Of a stretch of DNA of 64,000 nucleotides, positions 1 through 7,760 are shown piece after piece (the first letter of the stretch is position 1; each line of letters begins with the position of its first letter). Origin of the DNA: HXMU1428-3 sp965215715 (lineage in GTDB: Bacteria > Pseudomonadota > Alphaproteobacteria > Rhizobiales > HXMU1428-3); the NCBI GenBank assembly GCA_965215715.1, contig OZ244129.1, positions 1,364,001 to 1,428,000 on the forward strand, written 5' to 3'. The position numbers and the translations under genes were made by a program. The notes below the pieces were generated by a model. It searched no databases and was not told the origin of the DNA. It worked only from the letters and a program-made list of their open reading frames with translations.

Positions 1-82
1 CATAACCTCTAGAAAGAAACTGTTCCTCAGCAGCGCGTAAAATTCTTTCTGTTTGGCTATATTTTTGTGTTCTATGTTCCAT
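1..82 (-). CDS. TetR-type transcriptional regulator, N-terminal fragment
   Basis: Reading leftward from an ATG at 82-80, an open frame runs off the window edge and gives 27 residues. These contain RILRAAEEQFLSRGY, the usual start of a TetR/AcrR helix-turn-helix domain (helix 1, with the A-x-x-F-x-x-x-G-Y pattern). Only this first helix is visible, so ligand and targets cannot be guessed. The gene is on the same strand as the response regulator behind it, about 90 bases away. The family call rests on a short but characteristic motif. Confidence 0.6.
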   Translation of the reverse strand, partial: MEHRTQKYSQTERILRAAEEQFLSRGY

Positions 83-175
83 GTAATATAACTCAAATTA
101 TAAAAATCAAAACAAATCAAAATATCCCGTTTCAAACAAATCAAACGCTAGCATGGTAAAAACTTTCGGACATAT

Positions 176-649
176 TTAATTTTCTCTATTATTAGATTGA
201 GTGTCATTTTTCGGCAGTTTAGCGATCGTAAACCAAAACTGGTCAATGCTTCGGACAACTGCTCTAAATCCATCTAAGTCAAAGGGCTTTTTAATATAAG
301 AATTCGCCTGCAACTTATAACTGTTGATAATATCTTCTTCAGATTGAGATGATGTGAGGATGATAACGGGTATGGTTTTTAAAATAGGGTCATCTTTAAT
401 TCGTTTTAAAATTTCGTGACCATTTAACTTGGGCAAATTTAGATCTAAGATAATTAAATCTGGTGTTGTAGCCGTGCTATGCTTATTTTTTTTCAATAAA
501 AAATCTAGAGCCTCTTCGCCATCTAAAACCGACCGAAGATTGACATTCAGTTGTTCTTCTTGGAACGCTTCCTCTAATAACCTTACATCAACGATGTTAT
601 CTTCAATCAATAAAACATCAACCAAGGTCTGTTTATTTGAATCGTTCAT
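176..649 (-). CDS. Single-domain response regulator (CheY/Rcp1-like)
   Basis: This 157-residue protein is a stand-alone receiver domain with no output domain. The acidic pair is Glu16-Asp17, the likely phospho-acceptor is Asp69 in LIILDLNLP, the switch Ser/Thr lies at about Thr99-Ser100, and the conserved Lys is at 120-121 before Pro. The longer beta3-alpha3 region and the SEEDIINSY stretch resemble Rcp1-type regulators that partner phytochrome-like or hybrid histidine kinases. The start has AGG six bases upstream. No kinase gene is visible nearby, so the partner must lie elsewhere, possibly left of the window. It probably acts by protein-protein contact in a phosphorelay. Confidence 0.85.
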   Translation of the reverse strand: MNDSNKQTLVDVLLIEDNIVDVRLLEEAFQEEQLNVNLRSVLDGEEALDFLLKKNKHSTATTPDLIILDLNLPKLNGHEILKRIKDDPILKTIPVIILTSSQSEEDIINSYKLQANSYIKKPFDLDGFRAVVRSIDQFWFTIAKLPKNDTQSNNREN

Positions 650-1096
650 ATATACCTGCTGTAGGTTTTATATTTTATTTTTTGCCAGCAGAAAATTATC
701 TGCATTTATTTGTTTTTTCAACCCAATATTCCTTCGGTCTCAAACCTGTAGGCTTAAGTCTTTGTGTGGGCAAAGATATTGTCAACCAATGATCATGTAT
801 GAAAATTTCTCAATCTATAACCACGGATCTTTCATTTGTACTGAATGAAGAATCTTTTCACAAGCGTCGGATTAGTAGTTTATCAAGTGGTCTTTGCTTT
901 TGGATCTCTGCTTTGGGTCAACTTGTGTCCAATTCGTCATTTTTAATTATTGGTCCCTTCCGCCCCAAATAGTTGACCCTCTTGTATCGAGATCGTTTCT
1001 AACTGTAACTGCTCTTAAGATTAGGTCGCGTCAGACTTGATGGGACCCAACCAAAGTGGAGTGTCAGATCATATTAAAAACTTTTAAAATATTATT
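650..1096. other. Intergenic stretch with an inverted repeat
   Basis: These 447 bases hold no convincing gene. The notable structure is the inverted repeat at 915-979 (listed separately). The rest is AT-rich; an open frame running in from 429 on the plus strand is only the shadow of the response regulator. Confidence 0.5.
915..979. repeat. 9-bp inverted repeat GGGTCAACT / AGTTGACCC
   Basis: Perfect 9-bp arms at 915-923 and 971-979 enclose 47 bases containing TTGGTCCCTTCCGCCCC. GGGTCAACT followed by a GGCGGAA-like motif recalls the repeated end motifs of IS21-type elements, but no transposase remnant is present. It may be a decayed element end or simply a hairpin. Confidence 0.35.
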
Positions 1097-2632
1097 TTAA
1101 GCCGCAACACTTTCCTTGTTGGCCTTGGCATTTTCAATCCATCCCTTGACCTCATCCAAGTCAGGTTCATTGCCAACCCGTAAAAGACGAGCGCCATCTT
1201 TGGTGATCAAAAAGGCTTGCAAATCTATCAACAAAGTTTCCGGGCTGGCATTGGTCACTTGATCGAGCGTGCGATAGCCACATCCAACAAGGAATTGCGC
1301 ATCATGGCCGCGCAAACGGGGGATTTCGATTTGCAATTTTGCCTGGTCTTGCCAATCACGTACCGTTTGCGCCGTGATGTAGCTGACCTCTAATAGGGCG
1401 GCGATCTCTTCAGGGTCAGCGGCCAATAAATCTTCCACTGTTTTCACGCCGACCACATAAAGCCGTTTGGCTGTTTTCACACCAATGGAGGGGGCATCTT
1501 CGACATCGTCATGAGCTTCCAAGAAATAGCTGGGTCCCTGATCCGTCCGTTTTTCTGGAATGTCGCCAGCGTCGCCGCCTTCTTCTTGTCCCTCATGACG
1601 ATCCAATTGGCGTTTGTCAGTGCCCTCTTCTTGACCTTGTGCCAAGAACTCATCATCAACTTCACTGCCAGGGGCCTCAACGGTTGGGGTGGCTTCATCT
1701 ACCTCATCTTCATCATCGAGGATGCCAAGGACTTCTTTGCGATGAAGCTTTTTGATCATCTGATCATCTTCAGGCAAATGCTCTTCAACTTTGCCGGTTG
1801 TTTGCAGCTCATCATACATTGCCTGGACAAGGGCTTTATCGGCCATGTCATCCATTTTGCGTGTCACCCATTTGATTGGAATTTTCAAACCGGCAACAAA
1901 TGTCTCGGCGGTTAAGTTGATCTCAGGCGGTGTTTTGCCTGATGCTTTAATCGCTTCATCAAGCACCACGGCAAACCCGCGCGCGCCATATTGAATGAGT
2001 TCAGCCAAGACCACATGGCCCAATTCATTATAGCCTTCCGTTGGCTCTACCACGCCGCGGTCAAAATTATAATGAGCAATCAGATGAGAATAATAACGAT
2101 GGGAAACCTTTGCCCCTTCGCGCACCATGTCAGCGGCAAAATCCACTGTCTCTTCTGGCGGCATGATCATTAATAATTGATAGTCTTTATCTGCTCGTTT
2201 TTTAAGATCGTTGTAGCTTTTGTTGATGGTCCACTCCACGGCGCGGTGGATGGCGCTTTCAGCCTCTGATTGGGCGGTGTGGAATGGCATAATCGGGTCC
2301 GTGTAATAGTGAGACAGAACCCCGGCGGCATAAATGGCATCTTCCCATTGTTCTTTTACCAAATTAGAGACCAGCTCATCATACCATTCGCGGCATTTGT
2401 CTGGCGCGCCGCCCCAAAAATTATCGCCCACATGCAGCACATGGTTCTTAAAGTCTTTAAACACTTTATCAGGGACTTTTGAGCCTTCAAGATAACGCTC
2501 AGAATATTTGAGGAACAATTTGACCCATTTGTTTTTGTCCTCAACAGACAGGTTAGAGAGCGCATCTAAAGCCAATTTATGATGGGTGCCATTGGCGTGA
2601 GCGGCATACACAATCTTAAACAGCAAAGACAT
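1097..2632 (-). CDS. Zinc-dependent phospholipase C-like protein with C-terminal DUF4332
   Basis: I place the start at the ATG at 2632, which has AAGGGGA about eight bases upstream; a TTG 17 codons further out has no ribosome site. The 511-residue product begins with a helical domain of the zinc-dependent phospholipase C / S1-P1 nuclease type: AAHANGTHHK near residue 10, then SHYYTDPIMPFHTAQSE around residue 110, rich in His and Asp that would bind metals. A long acidic, low-complexity linker (about 300-375) follows. The last 130 residues look like DUF4332, a helix-hairpin-helix-like domain (SIGVKTAKRLYVVGVKTVEDLL). There is no signal peptide, so a cytoplasmic role is likely. The substrate is unknown and the hydrolase activity is inferred from family resemblance. 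Confidence 0.7.
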   Translation of the reverse strand: MSLLFKIVYAAHANGTHHKLALDALSNLSVEDKNKWVKLFLKYSERYLEGSKVPDKVFKDFKNHVLHVGDNFWGGAPDKCREWYDELVSNLVKEQWEDAIYAAGVLSHYYTDPIMPFHTAQSEAESAIHRAVEWTINKSYNDLKKRADKDYQLLMIMPPEETVDFAADMVREGAKVSHRYYSHLIAHYNFDRGVVEPTEGYNELGHVVLAELIQYGARGFAVVLDEAIKASGKTPPEINLTAETFVAGLKIPIKWVTRKMDDMADKALVQAMYDELQTTGKVEEHLPEDDQMIKKLHRKEVLGILDDEDEVDEATPTVEAPGSEVDDEFLAQGQEEGTDKRQLDRHEGQEEGGDAGDIPEKRTDQGPSYFLEAHDDVEDAPSIGVKTAKRLYVVGVKTVEDLLAADPEEIAALLEVSYITAQTVRDWQDQAKLQIEIPRLRGHDAQFLVGCGYRTLDQVTNASPETLLIDLQAFLITKDGARLLRVGNEPDLDEVKGWIENAKANKESVAA

Positions 2633-2798
2633 CAAGCTTCCCCTTGGCAAAAGAATCAAAAGATCTTGCAAACTTAAGCTCAAACGAAGTTGCAGACAAG
2701 CGGCCCCTTAAGCCCATAAACAAGATATATTTTTGTTTCAATGACATTTTGATAGTGTATTGAAAGACCAACCCAATCCATTATAAGAAAGTTCCCAA

Positions 2799-3128
2799 AT
2801 GCCCGCCCTTTACCTTGCTCTTGCCATTTCTTTTGAAGTTATCGGCACAATCGCCCTTAAATGGAGCGCCAACACCAATATTGCCTGGTATGGCGCCCTC
2901 ACGGTTATTGCTTATTGTTTGTCCTTTTTTTGCCTCTGGCTAAGTCTTAAAAGCCTTCCTCTTAGTATGACCTATGCTATCTGGTCCGGTATTGGCATTG
3001 CATTAACAGCAACTGCTGGTGTTTTTATTTTTCAAGAAAAAGTAGATTCGATAGGTATTCTAGGAATAATTCTAATTATATTAGGAATTGTTTTAATTAA
3101 TGGATTTTCTAAAATGGGAGGACACTGA
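2799..3128 (+). CDS. Small multidrug resistance (SMR/EmrE-like) transporter
   Basis: This 109-residue protein has four predicted membrane helices and the SMR hallmarks: Glu13 in SFEVIGT, equivalent to the proton- and drug-binding Glu14 of EmrE, and YAIWSGIG at 59-66. Such dimeric inner-membrane antiporters export quaternary ammonium compounds or guanidinium in exchange for protons. It is a single gene, not a paired SMR. The 3' half is more AT-rich than its neighbours. Which subtype (EmrE, SugE/Gdx) it belongs to is not settled here. Confidence 0.88.
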   Translation: MPALYLALAISFEVIGTIALKWSANTNIAWYGALTVIAYCLSFFCLWLSLKSLPLSMTYAIWSGIGIALTATAGVFIFQEKVDSIGILGIILIILGIVLINGFSKMGGH

Positions 3129-3196
3129 TTATAAAATTTTTATCTTCTTGAAAAATTATACTATAGTATTAAAAATAAATACTAAGGTTTAAGAGG

Positions 3197-3541
3197 ATGA
3201 AAACTATGACAAGAACTGTATTTTACTGCTTTATATGCTTCGCAATAACATCAATTGTTATTAGCAATAACACATACGCCTTTGAGAAAGGGAAAGAATG
3301 CGGAGGAATATCAGGTATTACTTGCAATAAAGGGTTGATGTGTGAATACCCAGCTGGAACGTGTGGTGTTGCCGATATTATGGGAAAATGCATCGAAAAA
3401 CCTGAGGTTTGCCAAAAAGATTATCGTCCTGTATGTGGCTGCGACAAACGCACATATTCCAATGATTGCCAAAGACAAGCCGCAGGCGTTTCAAAAGCCT
3501 ATGACGGCAATTGTGGGGCAAAAACAATGATGAAAAAGTGA
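3197..3541 (+). CDS. Secreted Kazal-type protease inhibitor domain protein
   Basis: A signal peptide of about 29 residues (ending near NTYA) leads into a small Cys-rich protein of 114 residues. The C-terminal half contains CQKDYRPVCGCDKRTYSNDC and a closing NCG, which is the Kazal pattern: C-x-VCG-x-D-x-x-TY-x-N-x-C...C. The N-terminal half has another six cysteines of unknown fold. Kazal domains block serine proteases through an exposed loop; here the product would act in the periplasm or outside the cell. It follows the SMR gene by 68 bases on the same strand, and both lie in an AT-rich island that may have been acquired. The target protease is unknown. Confidence 0.8.
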   Translation: MKTMTRTVFYCFICFAITSIVISNNTYAFEKGKECGGISGITCNKGLMCEYPAGTCGVADIMGKCIEKPEVCQKDYRPVCGCDKRTYSNDCQRQAAGVSKAYDGNCGAKTMMKK

Positions 3542-3550
3542 AAACATTAA

Positions 3551-3592
3551 TATTTAGGCTTCCCCTCTTTAAAGACAGGGGGAGCCTAAATA
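3551..3592. terminator. Hairpin between convergent genes
   Basis: Arms of 16 bp (3551-3566 and 3577-3592, one G-T pair) lie between the Kazal gene and the convergent ArsM gene. The stem is strong but U-tracts are weak on both sides, so it is a likely bidirectional terminator rather than a proven one. Confidence 0.55.
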
Positions 3593-3622
3593 TACTACGA
3601 CACGTGACCAAGACAAATAAGA

Positions 3623-4750
3623 TCAACAACAACTTTGTTGTGAAGGGTCTGTTGTTATGGCTTTGACGCCTTTTTTCGTTTCTTGTGGGTGGCGCACCGC
3701 CCCAACATCGCAAGCCATTTCTTCATTGCTTTCAACTACAACGGCTGGCGGCACAGGGATCATCTGATCTTTGTAGGGTTCAGACTTCATAAGGTTAAAT
3801 GTCTTCTCACATACTGCCATACGTTCGCCGCGGAAAAACACATGGCCATCATCATCTGCCACTTGGCTCCACGGCCCTTTGTAAATCACAGCTTGATTTT
3901 TCTCAATGCATGGCCCTTCTTTGCCTTTATAGGCCAGCAAAGTGACAGAGCGATACTCAATCCCTTCAACCACTTGCCAGGGGGCTTGTTCATACACATC
4001 AATGGTGATGCCGTGAAAGCCAACATCTTCCAAAGCTTGGACAAATTCAGCCTCTTGTAAAGCACCTGAAATACAGCCTGACCAAAGCTTGGGATCATTT
4101 TTCAAATGCTCAGGGGACATTTCGTCAGAAACAATATCTGAGACTGCAATGCGACCGCCCACTTTGAGCACGCGGTACATCTCTTCAAATAGTTGCCGCT
4201 TTTTCTCATCGCTGACCAAGTTCAACACACAGTTGGAGACAATCACGTCGATGGTTTCATCTTCAATCAGGGGCTTCTCTTTGCCAATGCGTTCTATTTC
4301 ACGGGTTAGTTCTTCATAATCACCAACTGAGGCGACAGGATGCTCGGCTAAAAATTTATCAACCAAATCCAAATCTGTTTTCAGGTCCTCAATATGGCCG
4401 CGCAAAAATGAAACATTTTCATAGCCAATTTCTTTTGCCACTTGGGGGGCGCTGTCACGGGCTAATTTGAGCATGTTTGGTGTCATATCAACACCGATGA
4501 CCTTGCCCTCAGACCCGACAATCTGGGAGGCAATGAAACAAACCTTGCCGCCGCCCGAGCCCAGGTCCAGCACGGTTTCTCCTTGACGGCAATATCTTGA
4601 TGGGTCACCGCAGCCATAATCGCGCTCGATCACTTCTTGAGGGATGACCTTTAAATATTTTGGATCATATTGCACCGCACAGCACAGTGAGCTCTCACAC
4701 GCCTCAGCCCCATCGCCATATCTTTCTTGCACTGATGATTGTACGTCCAT
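3623..4750 (-). CDS. arsM: ArsM-like arsenite S-adenosylmethionine methyltransferase
   Basis: The start at 4750 is chosen for its GGAGA ribosome site. The 375-residue product has the SAM-binding motif VLDLGSGGGK (60-69) and the three cysteines of arsenite methyltransferases: Cys47 in YGCGD, Cys174 in SNCVLNL and Cys226 in SGCISGA. These bind trivalent arsenic during stepwise methylation. A C-terminal extension of about 90 residues (GPCIEKNQAVIYKGPW...) ends in CC and is absent from short ArsM proteins; similar extensions occur in ArsM-like enzymes of arsenosugar-type or unassigned branches. It lies 20 bases downstream of a PiT transporter, in one operon. No arsR or arsC is nearby, so arsenic as the substrate remains an inference. 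Confidence 0.8.
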   Translation of the reverse strand: MDVQSSVQERYGDGAEACESSLCCAVQYDPKYLKVIPQEVIERDYGCGDPSRYCRQGETVLDLGSGGGKVCFIASQIVGSEGKVIGVDMTPNMLKLARDSAPQVAKEIGYENVSFLRGHIEDLKTDLDLVDKFLAEHPVASVGDYEELTREIERIGKEKPLIEDETIDVIVSNCVLNLVSDEKKRQLFEEMYRVLKVGGRIAVSDIVSDEMSPEHLKNDPKLWSGCISGALQEAEFVQALEDVGFHGITIDVYEQAPWQVVEGIEYRSVTLLAYKGKEGPCIEKNQAVIYKGPWSQVADDDGHVFFRGERMAVCEKTFNLMKSEPYKDQMIPVPPAVVVESNEEMACDVGAVRHPQETKKGVKAITTDPSQQSCC

Positions 4751-4770
4751 TGAAGTTTCTCCACTTGTCT

Positions 4771-5790
4771 TTATGTATTTAAAAATAATAACAGCCACAC
4801 CACACAGGCGGCACTAAAAAAACCAATTGGCAAGGTTAAGATCCAGGCCAAAATAATGTCTCTAATTTTACCCCAACGCGCTGTGCCGCTTAGGGCGCCA
4901 ATACCAAACAAACTTCCAACCGAGACATGGGTGGTTGAAACACCAACGCCAACATGAGAGGCAAACAAAACCAAAAGAGCCGTCACAAAATTACCTGTAA
5001 ACCCTTGGGGCCCATCCATTTGGGTAATTTCTTTTGAGAGGACTTTGGCTATTTGTAAAGAAAAGAATACACTTCCCACAACCATTAAAAAAGCAATCGA
5101 TACAAAAACCATGGATTGAGACATGCCTGTAGCAGCCCCCAATAGCCAAATCGAGGCTATTTTGGGGGCATCGTTGACACCGCGGGCGAAACAAACCGTC
5201 ATACCTGAGATAATATGTAAATAATCTTGGGTTTTGCTGCTTTTGTCTGTTTCAACGCTTACAGAATTTCCCCCACCTGCGCCGCCGACACTGACAAGCC
5301 TTTGGCTTACCACGCCGCGCAACTGCCAAAGCCCCCATGTCATGCCGGCGGCGAGAAAGGGAGAAACTAACAAAGGGATCAATGTCTTTTGTGCCAATAC
5401 GCCATAAAGCGGACTGGCCGCTGGCAGAGCAAATGCGGCACCTGCCAAAGCGCCAATAATGGAATGGGTGGTTGAAATGGGATAGCGAAAAAGTGTGGCC
5501 CCGATAACGGTGAGAGCCGCGCCCATAGCAAAAGCGGCAACAAATACCGGGTCTGCCAAAACATCGGCCATAACGATGCCTTTGCCTGAAAAGGCTTTGA
5601 GCAAACCAGCCCCTAAAACAACAGCACAGCAGCCGCCAAAGAAGGTGGCGATATTGGCAGCGACCAGGGCTTGGCGGAATGTAAGCACACCGCTGCCCCA
5701 GAGCGTGGCCATGCCTTTAAAATTATCATTGGCCCCATTGGCCAGGCTCAGCAACACAACGCCAAGAATAAATAGGACAGAGGTGAGCAT
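4771..5790 (-). CDS. PiT-family inorganic phosphate (arsenate) transporter
   Basis: A polytopic membrane protein of about 339 residues with the two PiT signature repeats: GANDNFKG near the N terminus and ARGVNDAPK near residue 205, each followed by an STTH motif. PiT proteins carry phosphate-metal complexes with a proton or cation, and arsenate enters the same way. The ATG at 5796 touches the AAGGG ribosome site, while the ATG at 5790 has ideal spacing, so the latter is preferred. It is the first gene of a pair with the ArsM-like enzyme. That link suggests arsenic handling, but simple phosphate uptake is equally possible. Confidence 0.88.
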   Translation of the reverse strand: MLTSVLFILGVVLLSLANGANDNFKGMATLWGSGVLTFRQALVAANIATFFGGCCAVVLGAGLLKAFSGKGIVMADVLADPVFVAAFAMGAALTVIGATLFRYPISTTHSIIGALAGAAFALPAASPLYGVLAQKTLIPLLVSPFLAAGMTWGLWQLRGVVSQRLVSVGGAGGGNSVSVETDKSSKTQDYLHIISGMTVCFARGVNDAPKIASIWLLGAATGMSQSMVFVSIAFLMVVGSVFFSLQIAKVLSKEITQMDGPQGFTGNFVTALLVLFASHVGVGVSTTHVSVGSLFGIGALSGTARWGKIRDIILAWILTLPIGFFSAACVVWLLLFLNT

Positions 5791-5933
5791 AGACATCCCT
5801 TAAATTTAATAATCATCCAGCTGGTTGGTTAGAAAACAACCAGGCCTTCCTGATGATCAAAATTTCAAGGGAAAGGTCAAATAACAAAAGGGGGCAGAAT
5901 CAATCACTTAATTGTGAACAAGGGCGTTATATT

Positions 5934-6320
5934 TTAAGAGCCTGCCAAATCATTCAAGATTGGACAATCGGGGCGGTGATTGCCTTTGCAATGGTTGACC
6001 AGGGTTTCTAGGGTTGCGCGCATTCCTTCCAGCTCATTTATTTTTTGCTCAATATCTTGCAAATGCGCCTTCGCGATTTGCTTGACATCTTTGCTGGCCC
6101 GTTTTTGATCTGAGTACAACCCGAGCAACTGGCGGCAATCTTCAACTGAAAACCCAAGCCTGCGAGCCCGGGCTAGGAATTTCAAATTATGCACATCGCG
6201 TTCAGAAAAATCCCGATAGCCATTATTTCGGCGCAAGGGCTGAACCAAGCCAATATCTTCATAATAGCGAATGGTCTTTTCACTCAAATGCGCTTGTTGT
6301 GCCGCTTCCCGAATTTTCAT
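5934..6320 (-). CDS. cueR: CueR/HmrR-like copper-responsive MerR regulator
   Basis: The 128-residue protein has the MerR winged helix (AHLSEKTIRYYEDIGLV), a long dimerisation helix and a C-terminal metal loop with Cys111 and Cys119 in CKGNHRPDCPI. That two-Cys loop is the CueR arrangement for Cu(I), Ag(I) or Au(I). It lies behind the DUF4396 gene on the same strand, separated by 68 bases that hold a palindromic repeat. A CueR-type promoter upstream of DUF4396 suggests that the regulator controls the pair and so itself. The metal assignment rests on the loop pattern. Confidence 0.85.
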   Translation of the reverse strand: MKIREAAQQAHLSEKTIRYYEDIGLVQPLRRNNGYRDFSERDVHNLKFLARARRLGFSVEDCRQLLGLYSDQKRASKDVKQIAKAHLQDIEQKINELEGMRATLETLVNHCKGNHRPDCPILNDLAGS

Positions 6321-6340
6321 GTGTCAGACTCCATTTTTGA

Positions 6341-6390
6341 AGCGTTTCATTGACCCCAAAACCGGCGACCACTTTTGGGTGAAACGCTCT
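6341..6390. repeat. Dispersed palindromic repeat, copy A
   Basis: Outer arms AGCGTTTCA / TGAAACGCT and inner arms CCCAAAA / TTTTGGG form a long two-step hairpin around the core AAACCGGCGACCACTTTT. It sits between the DUF4396 gene and the CueR-like gene and covers the last bases of the DUF4396 stop codon. Related copies occur at 12638, 31915, 36035, 36088, 47810 and 49744. Confidence 0.8.
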
Positions 6391-6886
6391 AATGACAACA
6401 CTTCTTAATCTCTCTAGATAACAACCAGTAATTCACCGGCCAGGCCGCCAAGAAGCCAGCAGGGATGGCCAAGGCAAGGCCCAATAAAAACGTTCCGCTG
6501 AAAATAGACTGAGCATGCATGCCGCCGGCCCAATAATCGACCACATTCATTACAAATTCCATGATCCCCATGGAGATGACCTCACCTAACCAGACAGCGC
6601 GAAACGCCCCCACTACAGAGAGATTTTCAGTGGCCTGAACCGAGCGAATGGCCAAAATGAAGCCAATGACAAAGGCTAAAATGACCGCAAGCGTGATTGT
6701 GTAAAGAGGGGGCCACTGCAAGCTTACACCGATCACAAGCCCCAACACCTCACCAATGGTGCAGCCTGTTAAACAATGGATTGTGGCTTTAGCTGAGCTG
6801 ATTAAACCTGGCCTTGTTTCTTGGGTTGAAACACTGCCCTTTTGTGTTTGATCTGCCTGACAACAGCTTTCTACTTTGGTTTCCAT
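6389..6886 (-). CDS. DUF4396 membrane protein, copper-associated
   Basis: A 165-residue protein with a short cytoplasmic N terminus carrying a CC pair (CCQAD) and about four membrane helices. The stretch AKATIHCLTGCTIGEVLG at about residues 33-50 is typical of DUF4396. The C terminus ends in KKCCH. Cysteine pairs at both ends and a paired Cys motif in the first helix could bind soft metals. The gene is preceded by a CueR-type promoter and followed by a CueR-like regulator, which points to copper or silver homeostasis. The molecular activity of the family is unknown to me. Confidence 0.8.
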   Translation of the reverse strand: METKVESCCQADQTQKGSVSTQETRPGLISSAKATIHCLTGCTIGEVLGLVIGVSLQWPPLYTITLAVILAFVIGFILAIRSVQATENLSVVGAFRAVWLGEVISMGIMEFVMNVVDYWAGGMHAQSIFSGTFLLGLALAIPAGFLAAWPVNYWLLSREIKKCCH

Positions 6887-6928
6887 TCCGTTACCTGATC
6901 ATTTGAGGAAAGTCTTTTTAATACTAGC

Positions 6929-6959
6929 ATGATAAACCTTCTAGTTACCAGAAGGTCAA
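6929..6959 (-). promoter_or_regulatory. CueR/MerR-type promoter-operator
   Basis: On the minus strand a -35 TTGACC (6954-6959) and a -10 TATCAT (6929-6934) are separated by 19 bases, the over-long spacer typical of MerR-family activated promoters. Within it lies the inverted repeat ACCTTC / GAAGGT (6936-6941 and 6951-6956), matching the known CueR box pattern. It points into the DUF4396 and CueR-like genes, the first of which starts 42 bases further on. Confidence 0.8.
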
Positions 6960-7088
6960 TAAAGAAATTGGCGTAAATTGCTCATCTTTGCTGTGCTTGC
7001 TATACTCTTTTCACCACTCACAGAGCATGTAATGATTTAAAGGACCTAAATTATTTGCCTCGTCTCTTTTTCCAGAAAGGAAATCACA

Positions 7089-7505
7089 ATGAGAAAAATA
7101 TTCACCGCTTTTTTTAGCTTTGCCTTTTTATTTTCAATTCCGCACACCTTTGCCGCCTCTGCAGAGGATGCTGTTGGCGTGTGGAAAACCAAAACCGGGC
7201 GCCATGTGCAATTGTTTAAATGCGGCAGCTCCCTTTGCGGTAAAATTTTAAAGGCCGAGGCTGGGGCCAAAGACAGCAAAAATCCAAACCCTAAATTGCG
7301 ATCTCGTTCCTTAAAAGGGGTGCGCATTTTAAACGGTGCTAAGAAAAACAGTGCCACAGCCTGGAAAGGAACGCTTTATAATACCCGAGACGGCAAGCAA
7401 TATACCGGCTACCTAACAGTGAATAGCAAAACCTCACTCAAACTTTCAGGCTGTGTCTTGGCTGGGTTGGTTTGTAAGAATGAATTTTGGCAGCGTATAA
7501 GATGA
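7089..7505 (+). CDS. DUF2147 family secreted protein (first copy)
   Basis: A 138-residue protein with a signal peptide cut near TFA-AS. The mature part has the DUF2147 pattern: GVWKTKTGRHVQLFKC at the start, SLCGKI, NPNPKLRSRSLKGVRIL, W-x-G-x-x-YN-x-x-DGK, and GC...W at the end. Members are predicted periplasmic or outer-membrane-associated small beta proteins of unsettled function. AAAGGAAATCACA before the ATG is a good ribosome site. A paralogue follows on the same strand at 7761. Confidence 0.82.
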   Translation: MRKIFTAFFSFAFLFSIPHTFAASAEDAVGVWKTKTGRHVQLFKCGSSLCGKILKAEAGAKDSKNPNPKLRSRSLKGVRILNGAKKNSATAWKGTLYNTRDGKQYTGYLTVNSKTSLKLSGCVLAGLVCKNEFWQRIR

Positions 7506-7760
7506 AGAAATAGCGACATATTTATCACAAATAGACTTATAGCTGTGGTTTGACTTATGAGACTGTCTAAAATTTAAGGAATATCAGAATAGTTTCATAT
7601 TTCTGCCCTTTCAAAGCCACGATTAAGTTGCTCTTAGGCGCTTGCGTAAATCGTTCAAATTGAAATTTTCAAACTTTAATAAATACAAATACTTATCACA
7701 GCAGGGTCATTTACAATGTTTCGTCAGTTTAGGGTGCCTCCCTTTGTTAAAGGGCAGGCT

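Noticed and set aside
5820..5848. Hairpin CTGGTTG/CAACCAG upstream of the PiT gene as a terminator or riboswitch
   Set aside because: Short stem, no T-tract and no recognisable aptamer; too weak to list.
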